A stretch of 12,604 bases of DNA from Thermoplasmata archaeon (GCA_021161685.1 JAGHAD010000084.1:1-12604); one strand, 5' to 3'; shown: positions 1 through 6,312, counted from the stretch's first letter. The notes: generated by a model from the sequence alone, not told the origin. A program made the numbers and translations.

Positions 1-374
1 ACTTTTACTATAACTGTGAACAAGCCATCTCCACTATTACTTTTTATCCATACTGGACAGCTATAATTGCCCTCTGGAAGGCCGGTTGTATCTATATCAA
101 CCTTTATTTTATCCCTCTCTCCACCCGAGTAACCACTCGTAGGATGAACCTCAACCCAGCTGCAGTTTTCATGTAGCGTATACGTTATGCTCCCGACACA
201 TCCACAACAAGCCCATATCTCGAAACTGGTGGAATCCCTTTCTCCAGGGCGTTTGTAGCCAAAATCATATGATCTGGGATAGTAGCACAGATTTTCGGAA
301 AGTGATGCTACAAGCGGCATGCAACTTGTTGCGAATAGTAATGTAAAGATTATAAGCGTTCCAAACGTTTTCAT
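1..374 (-). CDS. Secreted BACON-like Ig-domain protein, C-terminus missing (window edge)
   Basis: Reading the minus strand from ATG at 374 gives 124 codons with no stop before the window edge, so the gene continues to the left. The N-terminus (MKTFGTLIIFTLLFATSCMPLVA) is a typical signal peptide of about 23 residues. The rest resembles the BACON-like beta-sandwich repeat common in archaeal and bacterial surface proteins: a strand ending in IWACCGCVGSITYTL, then WVEVHPTSGYSGG, a stretch like KVDIDTTGLPEGNY, and WIKSNSGDG. The family normally mediates adhesion or carbohydrate/protein contacts outside the cell. The CxxC-like Cys cluster (ACCGCVG) is unusual for this fold and may form disulfides or bind metal; that is inference. 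It is divergent from the winged-helix regulator at 509, which could control it. Domain class is fairly sure; function is unknown. Confidence 0.75.
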   Translation of the reverse strand, partial: MKTFGTLIIFTLLFATSCMPLVASLSENLCYYPRSYDFGYKRPGERDSTSFEIWACCGCVGSITYTLHENCSWVEVHPTSGYSGGERDKIKVDIDTTGLPEGNYSCPVWIKSNSGDGLFTVIVK

Positions 375-508
375 ATCCAAGCAAAAATAAAAACGCAATA
401 ATACTTAAAATTTTCTTGGAAAATAATATTGAGTAAACAGGAGTAAGCAGAGCGCCTCTAGCAACATAAAGTTTAAGAGTTTCCTTTCGATTAGTTGACT
501 TGGATGGG
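375..508. promoter_or_regulatory. Divergent promoter region between the secreted protein and the regulator
   Basis: For the minus-strand gene a TATA-like element TTTTAAGTAT lies at 401-410, about 30 bp before its ATG, predicting a leader of only a few nucleotides. For the plus-strand regulator AAAGTTTAAG at 468-477 lies about 26 bp before TTG 500 and 35 bp before ATG 509. Neither gene has a clear Shine-Dalgarno sequence, in line with leaderless or very short-leader transcripts. Confidence 0.45.
410..424. promoter_or_regulatory. Candidate operator: inverted repeat ATTTTC-TTG-GAAAAT
   Basis: Two perfect 6-bp arms (410-415 and 419-424) are separated by 3 bp. The repeat sits immediately upstream of the minus-strand TATA-like box and between two divergent genes, one of which encodes a winged-helix regulator. 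That is the usual place for an autoregulatory operator, but AT-rich inverted repeats of this size also occur by chance. Confidence 0.3.
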
Positions 509-1384
509 ATGCAGCAAAGGTTCAGTACGAGGATAAAGCTTGATTACATACAAGATTTTGAAATGATGCTCAGGAGCATGGATCTAGAAAGGGCTAGAGA
601 AGCATCTACTTACTATACCATACTGGTGATGGAAAATCCGAGAGAATTTTCAGATTTTCTAAGGATAAGCGAGGATCTAGTTGGGATTTCAAGAAGGCCT
701 TTGGAAGCGGGTAGAAAATCTCTTCTTGAAAGTGGTCTGATAGCAAAAGTATTGTTTTCCGAACCAGTAGAAAACTTTGGAAGGGAGAGATATTTGCCGG
801 TTAATCCCAGGATAATATGGGAAGAGACGAAGGAGGAAATTAAACCAATGGTGAGCGAAGAAGCTTTTGAGGCGATGGAGAGTAACATGGAGGAGATAAC
901 AAGAGCTTATCACGAGAACTTTAAAACACATGGAATAAAATTATCTAGGAAGGGGAAAGTTACCTTAAGGTACAGTGGCAAATGGATATACTATGCTCTT
1001 CTTAGCAATTGCTATAGAAGAAGTTCTCACCTGAGGTTGCAGTTGAGTGGAGAAGAACTTTCAGAGAAAGGATTGGTTGCATGCATAAGACGGCTTCTAG
1101 AATTGAATGAAAAAATACGGCTGCTCATGGACGGCGAAAGAAACCTAGATAATATCAAGAAATTGAAGGATGAATTTGGAAGAAGACTAGAGGTAAGGTT
1201 GTTTCCAAGTGAAACCTTGATGAAAAGCTGTGTGTTTGGAAAAGAATTTGCCATAGCGAGCATGAAGATCTTATCAGAAGATCCAGTGCCTTTCTACGTT
1301 GGAACCGCATACGTTGATATGAATGAAGTAGAAAAATTGAGCAAGGAATTTGATGGCATGTGGGAGCTAAGCAGACCGGTCTGA
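509..1384 (+). CDS. Winged-helix transcriptional regulator, TrmB-like
   Basis: The protein has 291 residues from ATG 509; an in-frame TTG at 500 would add three (MDG). I chose ATG because no ribosome site favours either, though TATA spacing fits a leaderless TTG 500. Numbering from the TTG, residues about 35-103 form a winged helix: a helical stretch with FLRISEDLVGISRRPLEAGRKSLLESGLI and a wing around FSEPVENFGRERYLPVNP. A helical linker follows (110-150). The C-terminal half (about 155-290) has the pattern of the sensor half of archaeal TrmB-like regulators: KIRLLMDGERNL, then AIASMKI, PFYVGTAYVDMNEV, and a closing KEFDGMWEL helix. Such proteins bind DNA and sense a ligand, often a sugar; the ligand here cannot be read. 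It is divergent from the secreted protein at 374 and overlaps the convergent THUMP-SPOUT gene by 18 nt at its 3' end. Confidence 0.65.
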   Translation: MQQRFSTRIKLDYIQDFEMMLRSMDLERAREASTYYTILVMENPREFSDFLRISEDLVGISRRPLEAGRKSLLESGLIAKVLFSEPVENFGRERYLPVNPRIIWEETKEEIKPMVSEEAFEAMESNMEEITRAYHENFKTHGIKLSRKGKVTLRYSGKWIYYALLSNCYRRSSHLRLQLSGEELSEKGLVACIRRLLELNEKIRLLMDGERNLDNIKKLKDEFGRRLEVRLFPSETLMKSCVFGKEFAIASMKILSEDPVPFYVGTAYVDMNEVEKLSKEFDGMWELSRPV

Positions 1385-2437
1385 TTTTTCCACGTTTTCT
1401 TCTAGTGCAAAAGTAAGCCCTATCAAAGCGGATGCGGCGGCAAGATCGGTAGATATGGTAACGCCTGGACAAAGGTCAACGACCATGTCGGCAAACCTGT
1501 ATATTCCCGATGGTATCCCCCTCCTCGCTCCTATGAGGAAGCTTGTTCTTTTATTTTTGATGACTCTATAGGCAAGTTCACTAGATACTTCTGTCAACGT
1601 CTTGCCTTCTGGTTCGAAAACCACTATGGGTTCATCAGACCTTTCCCTGACTAACTCATAAAGATTTTGAACATTAACTTCGACCTCTCTAGGTTTAAAA
1701 GGATAAACCCTTTTTTGAATGCAGTAGCGTGAATTTATACCAACGAATACACCATCTAAGAAGGCATTCAATTCCTTACCATTAACCTTTCCTACTGGAG
1801 CTATAACGAGCTCTCCCACCTCAAATGTCTGAGCTTCCCTGCCAATCCTTGATCCCATCTCCCTAGCAACTTCTACGCTCCCGAGATAGGGCATCTGAAC
1901 AAGGCTTATCTTTTCAAAGTAATTCCTCACCAAAAACTTCTTTTTCTTCTTTGGAAAATCCTTGCCGTCAGCCAAGCCAATATATGCATGCTCATTCATT
2001 ATTTCCACAAAAATGACTTTTTCTGGAAAATCGAGGTTGACTTGGAGGTTTGTTCTTTCCTTAATAACCGCACCCACCAAGATGTTAATATCCATGCTTG
2101 AAAAAGCATGTTTTCCTCTCCTTGTCGTTTTGACCGCAAACGACTTTGCATCCTTAAGCTTCTCCAGTAAGGAGATGGATGCGCTCTTTATCGCTTCTGG
2201 ATCAGCCCTAGTGTATGCGCTCACCAAAAAAACCTTTTCAGCTTCGGGCACTTCGTGTTTGATCTTTTCATAAATTTCTGGATGACGAGCTATGGCTAAA
2301 ACTAATCCGGTATAATTCAAAGGCTTTGGTAGGACATTGATATTTGGAAATTTATCCTTTAGAATTTCGGCTACTACTTTTTCGTACCCCTCGAGGGTCT
2401 TTACGATCAGGTTTGCTTTTTTGAAATCAAATTCCAT
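1367..2437 (-). CDS. THUMP-SPOUT fusion protein, predicted RNA methyltransferase (COG1818-like)
   Basis: From ATG 2437 the protein has 356 residues. Residues about 60-157 look like a THUMP RNA-binding domain, with SFAVKTTRRGKH, SSMDINILVGAVI and VNLDFPEKVIFVEI typical of the family. Residues about 175-345 look like a SPOUT methyltransferase fold: it opens with ISLVQMPYLG, has IVVFEPEGKTLTE, and carries the knot-like end FLIGARRGIPSGI, VVDLCPGVTISTDLAAASALIG. I recall the archaeal THUMP+SPOUT family COG1818 as the closest match; members are predicted tRNA or rRNA methyltransferases with unclear target. The reading frame stays open into the upstream tRNA (MDPGSNPGG), but that is tRNA sequence, so the start is ATG 2437. 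The leader between tRNA and ATG is only TCCCTTCA with no Shine-Dalgarno. It is probably co-transcribed with the tRNA and the ubiquitin-like gene upstream. Confidence 0.8.
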   Translation of the reverse strand: MEFDFKKANLIVKTLEGYEKVVAEILKDKFPNINVLPKPLNYTGLVLAIARHPEIYEKIKHEVPEAEKVFLVSAYTRADPEAIKSASISLLEKLKDAKSFAVKTTRRGKHAFSSMDINILVGAVIKERTNLQVNLDFPEKVIFVEIMNEHAYIGLADGKDFPKKKKKFLVRNYFEKISLVQMPYLGSVEVAREMGSRIGREAQTFEVGELVIAPVGKVNGKELNAFLDGVFVGINSRYCIQKRVYPFKPREVEVNVQNLYELVRERSDEPIVVFEPEGKTLTEVSSELAYRVIKNKRTSFLIGARRGIPSGIYRFADMVVDLCPGVTISTDLAAASALIGLTFALEENVEKSDRSA

Positions 2438-2445
2438 TGAAGGGA

Positions 2446-2520
2446 TGCTCCCGCCGGGATTTGAACCCGGGTCCACGGCTCGAGAGGCCGTTATGATTGG
2501 CCGGACTACACCACGGGAGC
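2446..2520 (-). tRNA. tRNA-Glu (anticodon CUC)
   Basis: The acceptor stem GCTCCCG/CGGGAGC pairs perfectly. The D arm reads GTGTAGTCCGGCCAATCAT, the classic archaeal tRNA-Glu pattern. The anticodon stem ACGGC/GCCGT encloses loop CTCTCGA, giving anticodon CUC. The T arm is CCGGG-TTCAAAT-CCCGG and the discriminator is A at 2446. CCA is not encoded (TCCC follows) and there is no intron. The 5' end directly follows the TGA stop of the ubiquitin-like gene, so any separate tRNA promoter would lie inside that gene. Co-transcription and release by RNase P is the simpler reading. Confidence 0.95.
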
Positions 2521-2718
2521 TCAGCCGAGGGAAACTACCTTTAATACACTTATCTGTTCGTCCTTATTTACTTTATCGTTTACCGGTACGGGATCTTTCC
2601 CCTTGAAGACTATGACGGTATCTGGCTTTATACCTAAATCTCGCAAGATTTCTATGATCTTTCCCTCCTTTTCGCTTTCTATGATCTTTCCATCTGGTAA
2701 CACTTTTATCCTTACCAC
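2521..2718 (-). CDS. Ubiquitin-fold sulfur-carrier-like protein (MoaD/ThiS/Urm1/SAMP type)
   Basis: This 65-residue protein starts with GTG at 2718 (MVRIKVLPDGKIIE). The ThiS-like pattern is clear: two N-terminal strands, a helix with KIIEILRDLGIKPDTVIV, then GKDPVPVNDKVNKDEQISVLKVV. In archaea these beta-grasp proteins act as sulfur carriers for molybdopterin, thiamine or tRNA thiolation, or as protein modifiers (SAMPs), after C-terminal adenylation by an E1-like enzyme. Family members normally end in Gly-Gly; this one ends VVSLG, with a single Gly before TGA. The stop codon abuts the tRNA-Glu 5' end with no base between. No Shine-Dalgarno is seen; a TATA-like box at 2746-2757 predicts a leader of about 8 nt. 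The sulfur role is inferred from fold only. Confidence 0.75.
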   Translation of the reverse strand: MVRIKVLPDGKIIESEKEGKIIEILRDLGIKPDTVIVFKGKDPVPVNDKVNKDEQISVLKVVSLG

Positions 2719-2761
2719 GATCGATACTCTAATAAGAAATGACTTGATTAATTTATTGGGA
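2719..2761. promoter_or_regulatory. Compact bidirectional promoter (ubiquitin-like gene / tRNA-Ser)
   Basis: Only 43 bp separate the GTG start at 2718 (minus) from the tRNA-Ser 5' end at 2762 (plus). A minus-strand TATA-like AATAAATTAATC is at 2746-2757, and a plus-strand TATA-like TCTAATAAG is at 2728-2736, about 30 bp before the tRNA. The two core promoters are nearly back to back, so their use may be mutually exclusive. Confidence 0.45.
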
Positions 2762-2848
2762 GCTGGGGTAGCCTAGCCAGGCCAAGGCGGTGGCCTCGAG
2801 AGCCACTGGTGCGTAAGCACCGCAAGGGTTCAAATCCCTTCCCCAGCG
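2762..2848 (+). tRNA. tRNA-Ser (anticodon CGA)
   Basis: This is a type II tRNA of 87 nt with discriminator G at 2848. Acceptor GCTGGGG/CCCCAGC, D stem GCC/GGC, anticodon stem GTGGC/GCCAC with loop CTCGAGA (anticodon CGA), long variable arm GGTGC-GTAA-GCACC, and T arm AAGGG-TTCAAAT-CCCTT all pair. CCA is not encoded and no intron is present. It lies 57 nt upstream of the ribosomal operon on the same strand. Confidence 0.95.
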
Positions 2849-2864
2849 CTATTTCATCGCTATC

Positions 2865-2873
2865 CTTAAATAA
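2865..2873 (+). promoter_or_regulatory. TATA-like box for the S19e operon (CTTAAATAA)
   Basis: It lies about 37 bp before the S19e ATG at 2906. A start site about 26 bp downstream would give a leader of roughly 10 nt. The ribosomal operon can therefore be transcribed independently of the upstream tRNA-Ser. Confidence 0.45.
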
Positions 2874-2905
2874 CCACTGTTGATTACGTTAGGGGTAGAA
2901 GGAAA

Positions 2906-3358
2906 ATGACGACCGCTTACGATGTACCGGCAGACCTGCTGATAAAGAAAATAGCTGAGAAGTTCAAAAAGGAAAACATAATCACCCCTCCAGACTGGAG
3001 TAGGTACGTTAAAACGGGCTCTCATGCAGAAAATCCCCCCCTCGATCCTGACTGGTGGTATATAAGGAGTGCATCTGTACTTAGGAAGATTTACATGAAA
3101 AAGAGGATAGGTATTGAAAGGTTAAGGGCTGAATATGGTGGAAAGGAAGATAGGGGTTCCAAACCTTATAGGGCGGTTAAGGGTAGTGGAGCGATAATAA
3201 GGAAAATACTCCAACAGCTCGAGGAGGCGGGTTACGTTACTAAGATAAAAGGTATGGGAAGGGTCCTGACTCCAAAGGGACAATCATTTGTTGATAACAC
3301 CGCACACGAAGTTATGCAAGAACTGGTTGAGAAATATCCTGAACTTAAGAAATATTGA
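2906..3358 (+). CDS. rps19e: Ribosomal protein S19e
   Basis: The 150-residue protein is full length for archaeal S19e, a component of the small-subunit head found in archaea and eukaryotes only. Diagnostic segments are TTAYDVPADLLI near the N-terminus, the conserved DWWYIRSASVLRKIYM (about 49-64), IGIERLRAEYGGK, and the winged-helix part with IIRKILQQLEEAGYV and GRVLTPKGQSFVD. The start is ATG 2906, preceded by AGGGGTAGAAGGAAA, a weak purine-rich ribosome site. It is the first gene of the long plus-strand operon; the next gene starts 3 nt after its stop. Confidence 0.97.
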   Translation: MTTAYDVPADLLIKKIAEKFKKENIITPPDWSRYVKTGSHAENPPLDPDWWYIRSASVLRKIYMKKRIGIERLRAEYGGKEDRGSKPYRAVKGSGAIIRKILQQLEEAGYVTKIKGMGRVLTPKGQSFVDNTAHEVMQELVEKYPELKKY

Positions 3359-3361
3359 AGT

Positions 3362-3709
3362 ATGGAAGAAAATAATGAAATTGAAGAAATAAAAAAGAAG
3401 AAACTCGAACAGTTAAGGCAACAGATAGCAATTAGACAGGCTCAAGAAGCGATTGAGGAGGAGGAAAAGATAGAAGAAGAGAAGAAAAGGTTACTGAGCT
3501 ATATACTAACCTCCGAGGCAAGGCAGAGGCTTGCAAGGATAAAAATGGCACGACCGGAATTTGCGCGATTGATAGAAGATCAATTGATACTGCTAATGCA
3601 GAGCGGAAAAATAAAACAAAAAATAGGAGATGAGGAATTGAAAAGAATACTTGCACAGATCGCAAGCAGAAAAAGAGAGACAAAGATCAGGAGGAGTGGG
3701 TTAGAATGA
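3362..3709 (+). CDS. PDCD5/TFAR19-related DNA-binding protein
   Basis: This 115-residue protein belongs to the small archaeal family related to eukaryotic PDCD5. The N-terminal third is a charged helix ([20 protein letters not shown]), followed by the conserved core: [41 protein letters not shown], and a basic tail ([12 protein letters not shown]). Members are triple-helix-bundle proteins reported to bind DNA; the exact archaeal role is not settled. The gene sits between S19e and L39e, an arrangement seen in many archaea. Its TGA stop overlaps the ATG of L39e (ATGA), implying translational coupling. Confidence 0.93.
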   Translation: MEENNEIEEIKKKKLEQLRQQIAIRQAQEAIEEEEKIEEEKKRLLSYILTSEARQRLARIKMARPEFARLIEDQLILLMQSGKIKQKIGDEELKRILAQIASRKRETKIRRSGLE

Positions 3710-3861
3710 CGAGAAATAAACCTTTGGCGAGAAAGCTCAGACTGCTAAAGGCTATGAAAAGTAACAGAAGGGTTCCCGCATGGGTTATGATAAGAACGAA
3801 CAGGCGTTTCCTCCGGCATCCAAAGGTGAGAAATTGGAGAAGGAGTAAATTGAAGAAGTGA
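3706..3861 (+). CDS. rpl39e: Ribosomal protein L39e
   Basis: This 51-residue, highly basic protein starts [20 protein letters not shown] and ends WRRSKLKK. L39e proteins are about 51 residues and line the ribosomal exit tunnel. The conserved [15 protein letters not shown] and [11 protein letters not shown] segments match the family. The start codon ATG 3706 overlaps the TGA of the PDCD5-like gene, and a GGAG-like element lies just upstream (3692-3695). Its stop (3859-3861) overlaps the ribosome site of L31e. At 51 codons it is easily missed by length-based gene finding. Confidence 0.97.
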   Translation: MTRNKPLARKLRLLKAMKSNRRVPAWVMIRTNRRFLRHPKVRNWRRSKLKK

Positions 3862-3863
3862 TC
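3858..3863 (+). promoter_or_regulatory. Ribosome binding site deciding the L31e start (GTGATC)
   Basis: GTGATC matches the archaeal anti-Shine-Dalgarno complement GGTGATC and ends 3 nt before ATG 3867. It supports ATG 3867 over the in-frame GTG 3858, which is itself part of this site and overlaps the L39e stop codon. Confidence 0.55.
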
Positions 3864-3866
3864 GCT

Positions 3867-4319
3867 ATGGCGGAAAAAGAAATGGAAAGGATATACGTCG
3901 TTCCTCTTCGAAAAGTTAAGCATACCCCATCATCCAAAGCTGCCCAGAGAGCCGTAAATGCAGTTAGAAATTTCATAAAGAAACACATGAAAGTGGAAGA
4001 GGACAATGTGTGGATAGATTCATCTGTCAACGAAGCTCTTTGGGCAAGGGGGAAATACAAGATACCAAGCAAAATAAGGGTAAGGGCTGTCAAGTTTGAC
4101 GATGGAGTTGTAGAGGTTTCTCTGCCAGAGGTTGGATTTAAATCGCTCAGGGAAGAACTCAAGGCTATAAAAGCTGAAAAGAAACCTATCCTGAAAGCTA
4201 AAGAGGAGAAGGAAGAGAAAGTGGAGGAAAGAAAGGAAGAGGAAAAGGAAGAGGAAGAGAGTGTAGAGAAAGAGGAAAAGGTGACGGAAGAAGAGCAAGA
4301 GAAAGGGACAGAGAGTTAG
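3867..4319 (+). CDS. rpl31e: Ribosomal protein L31e with long Lys/Glu tail
   Basis: From ATG 3867 the protein has 150 residues. Residues 1-93 are a normal L31e: RIYVVPLRKVKHTPSSKAAQRAV, a basic helix FIKKHMKV, WIDSSVNEALWARGKYKIPSKI, and VRAVKFDDGVVEVSLPE. L31e lies near the tunnel exit on the large subunit. Archaeal L31e is usually about 80-95 residues, so the remaining 50-odd residues are an extension. From about 112 to 145 this is almost wholly K, E and V (EEKEEKVEERKEEEKEEEE), probably a charged helix or disordered tail. It is inside the operon, 2 nt upstream of aIF6. Confidence 0.95.
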   Translation: MAEKEMERIYVVPLRKVKHTPSSKAAQRAVNAVRNFIKKHMKVEEDNVWIDSSVNEALWARGKYKIPSKIRVRAVKFDDGVVEVSLPEVGFKSLREELKAIKAEKKPILKAKEEKEEKVEERKEEEKEEEESVEKEEKVTEEEQEKGTES

Positions 4320-4321
4320 TC

Positions 4322-4984
4322 ATGTTTGAACAAATGGAATTCGATAGAAACCCTCACGTTGGCATCTATGGAAAAGCAAACGACTCGAATGTTTTCCTCA
4401 GAAAGAACCTTCCCAAGAAGATAAGGAACAAAATCGCCAAGGTTCTTAATGCTCGAGTAGTAGAAATTAACATTGCAGAAAGCTCTATAGTTGGATCTCT
4501 TCTAGCTGTAAACTCCTACGGTGCGGTTGTCACCAATTATGCGGATGAAGAGACGGTGGAAGCTATAAAAGAAACTGGTCTAGATGTTTTCGTTATACAG
4601 GACAAATACAATGCAGCCGGAAACAACATCCTCGTTAATGATTATGGTGCCCTCGTCCATCCAGATATAAGGAGATATAACATAAAACAGATGGAGAAGG
4701 TGTTTGGAGTTCCTGTAAAGACGGGTACCATTGCGGGTCTTAAAACAGTTGGCATGGCTGCCGTTGTTACTAACAAAGGTCTCCTCTGCCACCCAAAGGT
4801 GGAAGAGAAAGAGAGAGAGGAGTTGGAGAGGCTTTTCAAAGTAGAAGTTATGGTTGGAACCGTAAATCATGGTGTACCTTTAGTTGGAAGTGGTATCATA
4901 GCAAATTCTCATGGCGCTGTAGTGGGAAAGCTAACAACTGGTATTGAGATGGGAAGAATTGAAGAGGCTCTAGGTTTTTTATGA
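4322..4984 (+). CDS. eif6: Translation initiation factor 6 (aIF6)
   Basis: The 220-residue protein has the full length of archaeal IF6, the five-fold pentein-type anti-association factor that binds the large subunit and blocks 30S joining. Repeated motifs are visible: SIVGSLLAVNSYGAVVTN, NNILVNDYGALVHPDI, TVGMAAVVTNKGLLCHPKV and GSGIIANSHGAVVG, each a strand-turn with NxxGxxV/xxP. ATG 4322 is 2 nt after the L31e stop. A second ATG four codons on (4334) is possible but the first fits family length. No clear Shine-Dalgarno is present. In many archaea L18a/LX and prefoldin alpha follow; here a DUF429 gene follows after 1 nt. Confidence 0.97.
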   Translation: MFEQMEFDRNPHVGIYGKANDSNVFLRKNLPKKIRNKIAKVLNARVVEINIAESSIVGSLLAVNSYGAVVTNYADEETVEAIKETGLDVFVIQDKYNAAGNNILVNDYGALVHPDIRRYNIKQMEKVFGVPVKTGTIAGLKTVGMAAVVTNKGLLCHPKVEEKEREELERLFKVEVMVGTVNHGVPLVGSGIIANSHGAVVGKLTTGIEMGRIEEALGFL

Positions 4985-4985
4985 A

Positions 4986-5528
4986 ATGATCGTAATTGGT
5001 ATTGATCTCGCCGGGAAAGAAAAAAATCCAACTGGGTTGTGCATAGTCAATGGGGAGATAACCATTGAAACGGTCTATCACGATGAAGATATAAAAAGGA
5101 GGGTCTTTTCATTTGATGCAAAGGATACAATTATAGCAATAGATGCCCCCCTCATTGAGGGAGGCATAGCAAAAATAAGAGATGTGGATAAACGACTGAA
5201 GAAGTATGGTACCATGCCTCCCGTCATGAAAGGAATGAAAGATCTAGTTAGAAGGGCATTTATATTGAAAGAAGAATTTGAGAGAAAGGGATATACGGTT
5301 ATAGAGGTTTTTCCAACGGCAACTTCAAAAATTCTTGGTGTATATGATAGGGATTACAAAAAAGTCGCAAACGCACTTGGAATAAGGGTAAAGAACAAGC
5401 ACGAACTAGATGCCTATCTATGCGCTCTGACCGGGAAGTTCTTTCTTAAAGGGGAAGCTGTAGAGGTTGGTGATGATGATGGAAAAATAGTTATTCCCGT
5501 GAAAGGTGAAAAGCATGGCTTGGATTAA
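4986..5528 (+). CDS. DUF429 family protein, predicted RNase H-like nuclease
   Basis: This 180-residue protein has the acidic positions expected for an RNase H-like fold: Asp7 in GIDLAG at the end of the first strand, Asp53 in IAIDAPL, Glu107 in VIEVFPTATS, and Asp142 in HELDAYLCALTG. These are hallmarks of DUF429 (COG2410, predicted nuclease). The substrate is unknown. The middle has the family's GTMPPVMKGMKDLVRRA segment. ATG 4986 lies 1 nt after the aIF6 stop, and its 3' end overlaps the downstream hydrolase by 14 nt, so it is firmly inside the operon. The link with translation genes suggests an RNA or housekeeping role, but that is inference. Confidence 0.8.
   Translation: MIVIGIDLAGKEKNPTGLCIVNGEITIETVYHDEDIKRRVFSFDAKDTIIAIDAPLIEGGIAKIRDVDKRLKKYGTMPPVMKGMKDLVRRAFILKEEFERKGYTVIEVFPTATSKILGVYDRDYKKVANALGIRVKNKHELDAYLCALTGKFFLKGEAVEVGDDDGKIVIPVKGEKHGLD
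5505..5509 (+). promoter_or_regulatory. Ribosome binding site deciding the MBL-fold start (GGTGA)
   Basis: GGTGA ends 5 nt before ATG 5515, inside the DUF429 coding region. It favours ATG 5515 over the in-frame GTG 5506, which is part of this site. Confidence 0.6.
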
Positions 5529-6297
5529 GTTCTTGGGCACTGCGGGAGCAAGGTTTGTTGTTATGAAGCAGTTGAGGGCATCTGGTGGCATATGGCTAAA
5601 TCTAGATGATACAAACATTCTCATAGACCCTGGACCGGGATCGTTGATAAGGTGTTTATCCAGCAAACCGAGGTTGAATCCTGAAAACCTCGATGCAATC
5701 GTGCTGACGCATCGCCATCTCGACCATGCAAACGACGTCAACATCATGATAGAAGCCATGACGAATGGCGGTTTCAAAAAGAAAGGCGCAGTCCTTGCTC
5801 CATCGGATGCTCTAGGTAAAGATCCTGTCATATTCAGCTACATCTTAGACTACGTTGAGAGGGTGGAAATCTTGAAGGAGGGTGGAAAGTACAGGGTTGG
5901 AAATATATTTCTCGAGACGCCGGTAAAACATGTTCACGGTGTTGAAACATACGGGTTGAACATTTATGGGAAAAAACTGAGCGTTTCTCTCGTTTCAGAT
6001 ACAAAATACTTTGAGGGGCTAGAAGATTATTACAAGGGAGATGTACTTATATTGAACGTTGTCAGGCTGGAGGAAAAGGAAGGTATAGATCATCTCTCTC
6101 TCAAGGATGCAGAGAAAATAATAGAAAAAAACAAACCTTCTCTTTCCATACTAACGCATTTCGGGATGACGATGCTCAGGGCAAAGCCATGGGAGATTGC
6201 AGATAGGTTATCGAAAAAGCTGGGGGTTAAAGTAGTGGCTGCAAATGATGGAATGCTTATAAACCTTGATGAGTATGCGGACAAAAAGCTTAGCTAG
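5515..6297 (+). CDS. Metallo-beta-lactamase-fold hydrolase
   Basis: From ATG 5515 the protein has 260 residues. The opening KFLGTAG and IDPGPGSLIRC are typical MBL strands. The metal site is complete: THRHLDH (His66, His68, Asp70, His71), a His in VKHVHGVETYG (139 or 141), Asp162 in VSDTKY, His193 in GIDHLS and His215 in THFGM. This resembles the RNase Z/PhnP-like branch (COG1234/COG1235 type) more than beta-lactamases, so a phosphodiesterase or nuclease activity is plausible, but the substrate is not shown. The RNase Z flexible arm is not evident, so I do not call it tRNase Z. It overlaps the DUF429 gene by 14 nt and precedes the channel-like gene by 15 nt. Confidence 0.85.
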   Translation: MAWIKFLGTAGARFVVMKQLRASGGIWLNLDDTNILIDPGPGSLIRCLSSKPRLNPENLDAIVLTHRHLDHANDVNIMIEAMTNGGFKKKGAVLAPSDALGKDPVIFSYILDYVERVEILKEGGKYRVGNIFLETPVKHVHGVETYGLNIYGKKLSVSLVSDTKYFEGLEDYYKGDVLILNVVRLEEKEGIDHLSLKDAEKIIEKNKPSLSILTHFGMTMLRAKPWEIADRLSKKLGVKVVAANDGMLINLDEYADKKLS

Positions 6298-6312
6298 CCA
6301 CTAGGGGATTAA

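Noticed and set aside
2438..2476. Upstream extension of the THUMP-SPOUT frame (MDPGSNPGG...)
   Set aside because: It is the translated 3' half of tRNA-Glu; ATG 2437 is the proper start.
2519..2523. TGA of the ubiquitin-like gene as a selenocysteine or read-through codon
   Set aside because: Read-through would go straight into tRNA-Glu sequence; it is an ordinary stop.
3785..4162. Minus-strand 125-aa frame
   Set aside because: It runs opposite L39e and L31e, which are certain genes, and shows low-complexity Ser/Leu composition.
4020..4298. Minus-strand 92-aa frame rich in Phe and Leu
   Set aside because: It is the antisense shadow of the Lys/Glu tail of L31e.
5418..5831. Minus-strand 137-aa frame
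   Set aside because: It is antisense to the DUF429 and MBL-fold genes, whose catalytic motifs are intact.
5515..6297. Calling the MBL-fold protein tRNase Z
   Set aside because: The metal motif fits, but the flexible arm and full RNase Z pattern are not evident, so only the fold is called.
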